Origin: Desulfurococcales archaeon
GTDB taxonomy: Archaea > Thermoproteota > Thermoprotei_A > Sulfolobales > NBVN01
Direction: 5' to 3'
Assembly: GCA_027083115.1 (NCBI GenBank)
Contig: JALWQN010000004.1
Location: 1 to 9,561 of the forward strand
Length of the DNA stretch: 9,561 nucleotides
Shown: positions 5,444 to 9,561 of the stretch, piece by piece
Position numbering within the stretch: the stretch's first letter is position 1
How the letters are laid out: every line of letters begins with the position of its first letter
The notes under the pieces: generated by a model
Told to the model about the DNA's origin: nothing
Databases searched by the model: none
What the model saw: the letters and a program-made list of their open reading frames with translations, nothing else
Position numbers and translations under genes: made by a program

Positions 5444-5458
5444 CCCTCATTCACCCCG

Positions 5459-5471
5459 TTAATATATATAC
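5459..5471 (-). promoter_or_regulatory. TATA box of a leaderless transcript
   Basis: GTATATATATTAA on the minus strand has its centre about 26 bases before the ATG at 5443-5441, so transcription would begin at the start codon. No Shine-Dalgarno at suitable spacing is needed. Confidence 0.55.
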
Positions 5472-5537
5472 AAGAAGTTACTTAAACCTATATCAAAATG
5501 AGATCTTGCTCAATCCTATACACCAATATAGAACTCC

Positions 5538-5575
5538 TTTTTTAAATGGTGCATAAATCCAGAGATACTTTGGGG
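5538..5575 (+). promoter_or_regulatory. promoter and ribosome binding site of the 97-residue gene
   Basis: TTTTTTAAAT at 5538-5547 predicts a start near 5569. GGGG at 5572-5575 lies 5 bases before ATG 5581. Confidence 0.45.
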
Positions 5576-5580
5576 AAAAA

Positions 5581-5874
5581 ATGAAGGAATTAACGATAGT
5601 TGCCTTAATTCCACCAGAGAAGAACTCAGGTATGCTTAGGAAAATATGGATACTGAGATCTTACCTGAAAGAGGAGGCTGACCTAAATGTCAACGTGGTT
5701 GTTGGTCAAGATACTGAAGGTAAACCTAGAATTATAGCCTTAGGTGAGGTCATTGACTTAAGTGAAGACATACCTACTATAGCTCAGAAAATAGCTTCAA
5801 CAATTGTTTATGACGTTAGTGACCCAGAATTCATTAACAAGGTCGCTATAGGAGGTAAAACAATTCAAGACTAG
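5581..5874 (+). CDS. small alpha/beta hypothetical protein, 97 residues
   Basis: I do not recognise a family. The sequence begins with a beta strand (ELTIVALIPP). A Lys/Arg-rich helix (MLRKIWILRSYLKEEA) follows, then a second strand (LNVNVVVGQD), a glycine hairpin and a strand with IIALGEVIDL, ending with a helix. This resembles a small thioredoxin-like or ACT-like layout. There is no CXXC, no signal peptide and no membrane helix. ATG 5581 has a GGGG ribosome site 5 bases upstream and its own promoter. The stop is followed by a T run at 5876-5880 that may act as a terminator. The regulator gene at 5931 lies 56 bases further with a separate TATA box, so the two are probably separate units. The length and the ordered hydrophobic pattern suggest a real gene. 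Confidence 0.7.
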   Translation: MKELTIVALIPPEKNSGMLRKIWILRSYLKEEADLNVNVVVGQDTEGKPRIIALGEVIDLSEDIPTIAQKIASTIVYDVSDPEFINKVAIGGKTIQD

Positions 5875-5896
5875 GTTTTTAATTTGGTTAAATAAA

Positions 5897-5904
5897 TTTA
5901 TAAG
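5897..5904 (+). promoter_or_regulatory. TATA box of the HTH-phosphoribosyltransferase operon
   Basis: TTTATAAG at 5897-5904 predicts a transcript start near 5926, 5 bases before GTG 5931 and 14 before GTG 5940. AGGTG at 5928-5932 would serve as a ribosome site for GTG 5940, so the true start codon is undecided. Confidence 0.5.
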
Positions 5905-5930
5905 GAACTGCAAGAGTAGGTTTTGGTAAG

Positions 5931-6650
5931 GTGTTTCGAGTGTTAAGAGATGCTAGAATATTCGCAATTGAGCTCTTGAGAGCCTTCAAGAAAGTGTTTA
6001 AGTACAGGGAGTTAGAAGCAATAACAGGTTTACCTGCCCCTGCCCTCTGGAGATACATAAACATGAAGATAATGCCCACAGCAGAAAGAGCTCAAGAGCT
6101 CATCGAGAAATTAACTGTGCCCTCAGTCATTGACCGGCTAATTGAGGACAATGTCATTGAGGTAAGTAAGGGAATATATAACGTATCTAGAATAAGTTAT
6201 AATCTCCCTCTTCTGAAGATACTTTCATACATCACTTACAGGGAATTCCATCAGTACGACATAACTGCAGTAGCGACCGTAGAGGTTGATGGTATACCTA
6301 TGGCAGTAACTGCTAGCGATATCCTGGACAGCAAACTAGTTATAGCGAGAAGAAGACCTGAATTCGGCGTCAAGAATTACTTCCAGACAAGCTACTTAGC
6401 TAGGGACCCGCCAGCTATGGTAAGCATTTATCTCCCCACGAACGCACTAACCATAAACGACAGGGTTCTGATTGTTGATGACTTAATACATACAGGAAGA
6501 ACCTCTCAGGCATTACTTAAGCTAGTTAGGATGTCGGGAGCTACGCCAATAGGGATATTCTCAATAATTTCTGTTGGCGATAGCTGGAGAGATCCCTTAA
6601 GGAATCAGGTGGAGAAGATCCACATAGTCAAGCACCTACCTGGTGAGTGA
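5931..6650 (+). CDS. HTH-phosphoribosyltransferase transcriptional regulator (COG0856/GfcR-like)
   Basis: The protein has 239 residues. The N-terminal part (about 20-62) holds a helix-turn-helix: FKYRELEAITGLPAPALWRYI, a turn, then AERAQELIEKL. The C-terminal part is a type I phosphoribosyltransferase domain with the PRPP-binding loop IVDDLIHTGRTS at 181-192 and a preceding flexible region. Known relatives (COG0856; GfcR in haloarchaea) are regulators that sense a phosphoribosyl or sugar-phosphate ligand instead of catalysing base transfer. It likely binds DNA near its own promoter and responds to PRPP or a related ligand; the ligand is inferred. Start choice is GTG 5931 or GTG 5940, the second being better placed for a ribosome site. 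Its TGA overlaps the GTG of the next gene by 4 bases, indicating translational coupling. It could regulate the two downstream genes. Confidence 0.85.
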   Translation: MFRVLRDARIFAIELLRAFKKVFKYRELEAITGLPAPALWRYINMKIMPTAERAQELIEKLTVPSVIDRLIEDNVIEVSKGIYNVSRISYNLPLLKILSYITYREFHQYDITAVATVEVDGIPMAVTASDILDSKLVIARRRPEFGVKNYFQTSYLARDPPAMVSIYLPTNALTINDRVLIVDDLIHTGRTSQALLKLVRMSGATPIGIFSIISVGDSWRDPLRNQVEKIHIVKHLPGE

Positions 6651-7540
6651 GGATAGACACTGAAAAAATCCCTTATTTTTTCAGCATATCATTTCTTATT
6701 GAGGCCTTAACCCCCGAGAAACTAAGTACTGTGAGCTCACAGAAAGGATTGAAGGACCTCAACATAAATAAATTTATTTTAGCCTCTGCCGACATCTATC
6801 AAGTACTTGCTCTAACAGCCGAGAGAGGACTATGTAAAGCCAACGTCAATTTAGGGGAATCAGTGAAGAAAGTAGTTACTAAAGCTGTAAGAGCCCCAAA
6901 CATAGGAACAAATGTTTCTTTAGGTTACGCAATCCTATCAGTATCCCTTGTTTATTCCATAACTTCAGTATTGGGTTTAGGCTTAAGTCCCACACTTAAA
7001 AACATCACTAAAGGACACGAGTTACTTAAGGATTCTTTAACCCTAGAGAGTGCAGCAAGCTTTTATGAGGGCATAAGGCTGGCTGCAGAGAAGCATTTAG
7101 GCAGGTACTTCGGTAGAGTACCCGATATCCGTGAAGAACCGAAATCCCTTAGTGTCTGGGAAGTTCTGGAAGCCTCATCAAGCGATGATTCAGTGGCTTA
7201 CGAAATTGTAAACAGATTCCCTAGAACCGTAGAGGTATGTAATCAATTGCAGAACTACGTAAGTAAGAAAGGGTTGAACGTGGTTGAGGCGGTTAAGGAA
7301 GCACAACTGAATCTTCTATCTAAATACCCTGACACACTAGTTACGAAATCCTTCGGACATAATGCCGCGGTAATTCTTAAGGAACTGACACACTTAAGCA
7401 GAGTTAAAGGAGCCCAGTACCTGAAGAAATTAGACAGGTTCCTGCGTGATTCAGGAGTGAATCCCGGTACAACCTCAGATATCCTTTCCGCTGGTTTAGG
7501 TCTTTATCTGGTAATGAGTTATGGAGATCTTAGTTGTTAA
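6647..7540 (+). CDS. CitG-like triphosphoribosyl-dephospho-CoA synthase homologue (COG1767)
   Basis: This 297-residue helical protein resembles CitG/MdcB. Those enzymes join ATP and dephospho-CoA to give the triphosphoribosyl-dephospho-CoA used for acyl-carrier prosthetic groups. Visible motifs are APNIGTNVSLGYAIL (83-97, the family glycine/Asn helix), SVWEVLEASSSDDSV (159-173), YPDTLVTKSFG (217-227) and NPGTTSDI (262-269), a family hallmark. Archaeal COG1767 proteins are common, but most archaea lack citrate or malonate decarboxylase carriers. The archaeal reaction may therefore differ; I cannot tell from sequence. The GTG start at 6647 overlaps the upstream stop by 4 bases, and the last 20 bases overlap the next gene, so the three genes form one operon. 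The N-terminal region is less typical than the C-terminal one. Whether the ATP-binding residues are complete should be judged from an alignment. Confidence 0.75.
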   Translation: MRIDTEKIPYFFSISFLIEALTPEKLSTVSSQKGLKDLNINKFILASADIYQVLALTAERGLCKANVNLGESVKKVVTKAVRAPNIGTNVSLGYAILSVSLVYSITSVLGLGLSPTLKNITKGHELLKDSLTLESAASFYEGIRLAAEKHLGRYFGRVPDIREEPKSLSVWEVLEASSSDDSVAYEIVNRFPRTVEVCNQLQNYVSKKGLNVVEAVKEAQLNLLSKYPDTLVTKSFGHNAAVILKELTHLSRVKGAQYLKKLDRFLRDSGVNPGTTSDILSAGLGLYLVMSYGDLSC

Positions 7541-8117
7541 GTCACCTAAACTTCTTTGGGAGGAAGAGATTAGAGGATTCCTTGATAGAGTGAGTGAACT
7601 ATCTCCTGAAGCAGCAGTTCTAATAGGTTGGTGCGGTTTTAGCACTCACTTAATAAAGGAACTAAGGAAAAGAAAGTATTTTTTAGTTACTTCACCTTAC
7701 GATGACATAGCTGTTACAAAGGAAGCCAGAAAGTATGGAGTTCTTCTAGATGGAAAAGCAGTTAGGATTAAGGACATCATTATTGGGGGGGTAGGCGGAC
7801 TAAACCCTATTCAGGATATTGGCAGGTTATCGAGAATACTTGGTTCTAGAATTACCTTAAATATTCTGGTCAGTTACTATCCCCCATACGGGTGTGGGGA
7901 TTTAGTGCATGCTTTAGGGGTTAGGAAGGGACTTCAAGAACTCACTGAAATAATTAAGGAAATTAAACTTAGATTACTTGTTTCTGGGGGCAATGCTTCC
8001 GAGGTATGCAGGCTTGGGAGTATTAAAGCACTCGCTCTCGGGGAAGAACTAAATAGTGTAACCATAATTTTTCATAACTCATTAATTGATGCGAGCAACT
8101 TTTTTAGACTTCCTTAG
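7521..8117 (+). CDS. degenerate COG2129-like metallophosphoesterase (probable pseudoenzyme)
   Basis: The 198-residue layout matches the archaeal Icc-like phosphoesterases (calcineurin fold). There is a beta-strand start, then a KYFLVTSPYDD region (52-62) where active members have GNxD. LLDGKAVRIKDIIIGGVGG (75-93) corresponds to the family 'GVNLHGxxxxxxGxGGSNP' stretch. LVSYYPPYG (116-124) stands where LVTHHPPYG is usual, and SGGNAS (155-160) where GHIHE is usual. The first motif, normally D-x-H, is VVKSPK (5-10), and GDLT is GWCG (36-39). Every metal-binding motif I can place is altered, so phosphodiesterase activity is unlikely while the fold appears kept. It overlaps the CitG-like gene by 20 bases and shares its operon, which suggests a binding or regulatory partner. 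It is intact, not frameshifted. The family call rests on remembered motif patterns. Confidence 0.65.
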   Translation: MEILVVKSPKLLWEEEIRGFLDRVSELSPEAAVLIGWCGFSTHLIKELRKRKYFLVTSPYDDIAVTKEARKYGVLLDGKAVRIKDIIIGGVGGLNPIQDIGRLSRILGSRITLNILVSYYPPYGCGDLVHALGVRKGLQELTEIIKEIKLRLLVSGGNASEVCRLGSIKALALGEELNSVTIIFHNSLIDASNFFRLP

Positions 8118-8595
8118 CCATTACCCAAGCATCCTCCCCATCCAAGTAGTAATACTTAAGCCTTCTTACCTTCTGAAACCCTAGTTTTTCGTATAGTTTT
8201 ATTGCCGGTTCGTTACTGATCCTAACCTCAAGATAAACCTCCTTAACCCCATAAATTTCCTTAAGTCTCTTAATTGCTTCCTTCATTAATGCAGTGGCTA
8301 TTCCTCTCTTCCGAAATTCAGGAAGGACCGCAATACTCACTATATGACCGACCTTCTTAGGGAAGAACCTACTTACGTAACCAATCGATCTCTCAACTCT
8401 AGTCATGACGTAACCAACTACTTTGCCATTAAGCTCAGCAACTAAGAAGGCCTTACCCCATAACTGCAGGTGATCTCTCCAGAAATAATCAGGGTAATGC
8501 TCTCTTAAACACATTAAGTTAATATTAATTACTTCATTAAGGTCCTCGGGCCTCGCTTCCCTGACACTGAATGAAGGTATATCGCTCTCACCCAA
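8104..8595 (-). CDS. ard1: N-terminal protein acetyltransferase, Ard1/RimI type (GNAT)
   Basis: This 163-residue GNAT protein transfers acetyl from acetyl-CoA to the alpha-amino group of nascent proteins, as shown for the Sulfolobus Ard1 homologue. HIVSIAVLPEFRKRGIATAL (84-103) is the acetyl-CoA binding core with the R/Q-x-x-G-x-A loop RKRGIA. NEPAIKLYEKLGF (128-140) and YYLDGEDA (149-156) are typical of the archaeal Ard1 group. The TTG at 8595-8593 is chosen because a strong GGAGGGG ribosome site lies 7-8 bases upstream (8608-8602) and no in-frame ATG is close. Its 3' end overlaps the convergent phosphoesterase-like gene by 14 bases. It is divergent from coaBC across 65 bases, which also supply both promoters. 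Nothing appears missing. Confidence 0.92.
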   Translation of the reverse strand: MGESDIPSFSVREARPEDLNEVININLMCLREHYPDYFWRDHLQLWGKAFLVAELNGKVVGYVMTRVERSIGYVSRFFPKKVGHIVSIAVLPEFRKRGIATALMKEAIKRLKEIYGVKEVYLEVRISNEPAIKLYEKLGFQKVRRLKYYYLDGEDAWVMAKEV

Positions 8596-8616
8596 GTAAT
8601 TCCCCTCCTAATCAAT

Positions 8617-8645
8617 ACCTTATTTAATATTGTTAGTAAATAAAG
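8617..8645. promoter_or_regulatory. divergent promoter region of ard1 and coaBC
   Basis: CTTATTTAATA at 8619-8629 suits coaBC (start near 8650). CTTTATTTAC, the minus-strand reading of about 8636-8645, suits ard1 (start near 8615, leaving room for its GGAGGGG site). The two elements face each other and partly overlap in reach, so expression may be linked. Confidence 0.4.
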
Positions 8646-8660
8646 ACACAGGTCAAGGTA

Positions 8661-9561
8661 ATGAGTGACACAAAGCACTCAAGCACATCAATAGATGAGA
8701 TTAAAGGCATAAAATCGAGTCATCTTAATGGAGTTACGGTAGTTTTTGGCGTCACTGGTTCTGTTGCGGTATACAGAGCTATTGACGTTATGAGAGAGCT
8801 GATTAAGAGGGGAGCTACAGTAAAACCTGTGATGAGCGAAGGAGCATCTCATTTCATAACGCATGAATTATTGCGGTGGGCTACGGGAGAACATGTGTTT
8901 ATGGATTTATCAGAAGGAAGCCTTCACGTAGATTTAGGGGTTGAGGGAGATGTCATGGTTGTTGCTCCTGCAACAGCTAACTTCATAGGTAAGCTTGCTT
9001 CAGCATCCCTAGATAATCCCGTGTTATTAACGGCGGGAAATATTCTTGGGTTAGGGAAGAAAGTCATCCTAGTTCCTTCAATGCATTATGGTTTATGGAA
9101 TAGTCCAGTATTGAAGGAAGCACTGAGGAAGCTTAAGAAGGCCGGTGTTATTGTCATACCCCCGTTGGTACTCGAGAGTAAAGCTAAGTTTCCTTCAGGG
9201 GATGAAATAGTTTCAGCTGTGGAGGCCTTAGCTCTTAGAGGTCTTGATCTTAAGGGAATAAAGGTATTAGTGACTGCTGGGCCCACGAGAGAGTGGCTTG
9301 ATTCAGTTAGGTTCCTGACTAACTCCTCAAGCGGCTTAATGGGTATAGAAATAGCTAGAAACGCCTACTTCAGGGGTGCTGAAGTCACTTTAGTACATGG
9401 ACCTCTTAAGTATCCCGTTCCTCACTATATAAGACCAATTCCGGTTGAGACAGTAGACGAAATGCTTAAGGAATGCCTTAAGGAAGTGAAGGAAGACTCT
9501 TACGATGTAGTCATTCTTGCTGCAGCACCATCAGACTTCAAATTCTCGAGGAGGATTGAAG
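8661..9561 (+). CDS. coaBC: CoaBC phosphopantothenoylcysteine synthetase/decarboxylase (3' truncated by window)
   Basis: The frame runs from ATG 8661 to the window end, 300 codons of an expected 400 or so. The CoaC domain (25-190) begins VTVVFGVTGSVAVYRAIDVM. It has the active-site histidine H89 (LHVDLG), APATANFIGK (102-111) and the substrate clamp PSMHYGLW (139-146). It is a flavoprotein that decarboxylates phosphopantothenoylcysteine. The CoaB domain starts near 198 with VLVTAGPTRE (202-211) and TNSSSGLMG (220-228); it ligates cysteine to phosphopantothenate. In bacterial CoaB this last motif is usually SSGKMG, so a conserved Lys is Leu here, which may be normal for the archaeal lineage. 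There is a 24-residue N-terminal extension of low conservation, so a later start is possible; AAGGT precedes ATG 8661 closely. It makes 4'-phosphopantetheine on the CoA pathway. It lies next to a CitG-like gene, also CoA related. Confidence 0.92.
   Translation, partial: MSDTKHSSTSIDEIKGIKSSHLNGVTVVFGVTGSVAVYRAIDVMRELIKRGATVKPVMSEGASHFITHELLRWATGEHVFMDLSEGSLHVDLGVEGDVMVVAPATANFIGKLASASLDNPVLLTAGNILGLGKKVILVPSMHYGLWNSPVLKEALRKLKKAGVIVIPPLVLESKAKFPSGDEIVSAVEALALRGLDLKGIKVLVTAGPTREWLDSVRFLTNSSSGLMGIEIARNAYFRGAEVTLVHGPLKYPVPHYIRPIPVETVDEMLKECLKEVKEDSYDVVILAAAPSDFKFSRRIE

Noticed and set aside
5888..6079. Open frame on the minus strand over the start of the HTH-phosphoribosyltransferase gene
   Set aside because: It covers the promoter and N-terminus of a clear gene and shows no own signals.
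9086..9286. Open frame on the minus strand inside coaBC
   Set aside because: Shadow of the CoaBC frame, which is unbroken from 8661 to the end of the window.
1..9561. CRISPR array, insertion sequence or integrated element
   Set aside because: No regularly spaced repeats, no transposase or integrase, and no terminal repeats were seen; the genes are ordinary chromosomal ones.

Overview
The window looks like chromosomal DNA of a thermophilic archaeon of the Thermoproteota (crenarchaeal type). The signs are TATA/BRE promoters of archaeal spacing, several GTG/TTG starts, a TrpB2-type tryptophan synthase beta chain, an Ard1-type N-terminal acetyltransferase, an SDH-type membrane serine protease, an HTH-phosphoribosyltransferase regulator, an archaeal CoaBC, and tRNA pieces carrying introns at non-canonical sites. 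I cannot name the genus. No phage, IS element or CRISPR array is visible.

Layout. 3-608 (+): C-terminal part of a DUF1152 protein. 777-2081 (+): trpB2. 2082-2547 has no protein gene but holds the most striking feature of the window. On the + strand, 2132-2162 is a perfect 5' half of an initiator tRNA-Met (A1 to position 30). On the opposite strand, running back from about 2482 to 2347, is the matching 3' half with anticodon CAU, T arm and encoded CCA, interrupted by two introns. The two halves face each other, and each has its own promoter-like element. They can pair in trans through a helix of about 21 bp. This reads as a trans-spliced (split) initiator tRNA gene. 2548-3435 and 3472-3819 (-) are an SDH-family protease and a small unknown protein in one operon. 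A bidirectional TATA separates them from an endonuclease IV-like TIM barrel protein at 3903-4757 (+). 4777-4953 (-) may be a small gene with a non-ATG start, following a winged-helix-like gene at 5003-5443 (-). 5581-5874 (+) is a small unknown protein.

5931-8117 (+) is a tight operon with overlapping genes: an HTH-phosphoribosyltransferase regulator, a CitG-like triphosphoribosyl-dephospho-CoA synthase homologue, and a COG2129-like phosphoesterase that has lost all of its usual metal-binding motifs. It runs head-on into ard1 (8104-8595, -). Divergent from ard1 is coaBC (8661 to the window end, +, truncated by the window).

How the parts fit. The right end has a CoA/phosphoribosyl theme: a PRPP-binding-type regulator, a dephospho-CoA-using enzyme family, and the CoA biosynthesis enzyme CoaBC. 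A functional link is inference only. The tRNA halves supply a molecule every cell needs for translation initiation, so if no intact initiator tRNA exists elsewhere in the genome, trans-splicing here would be essential.
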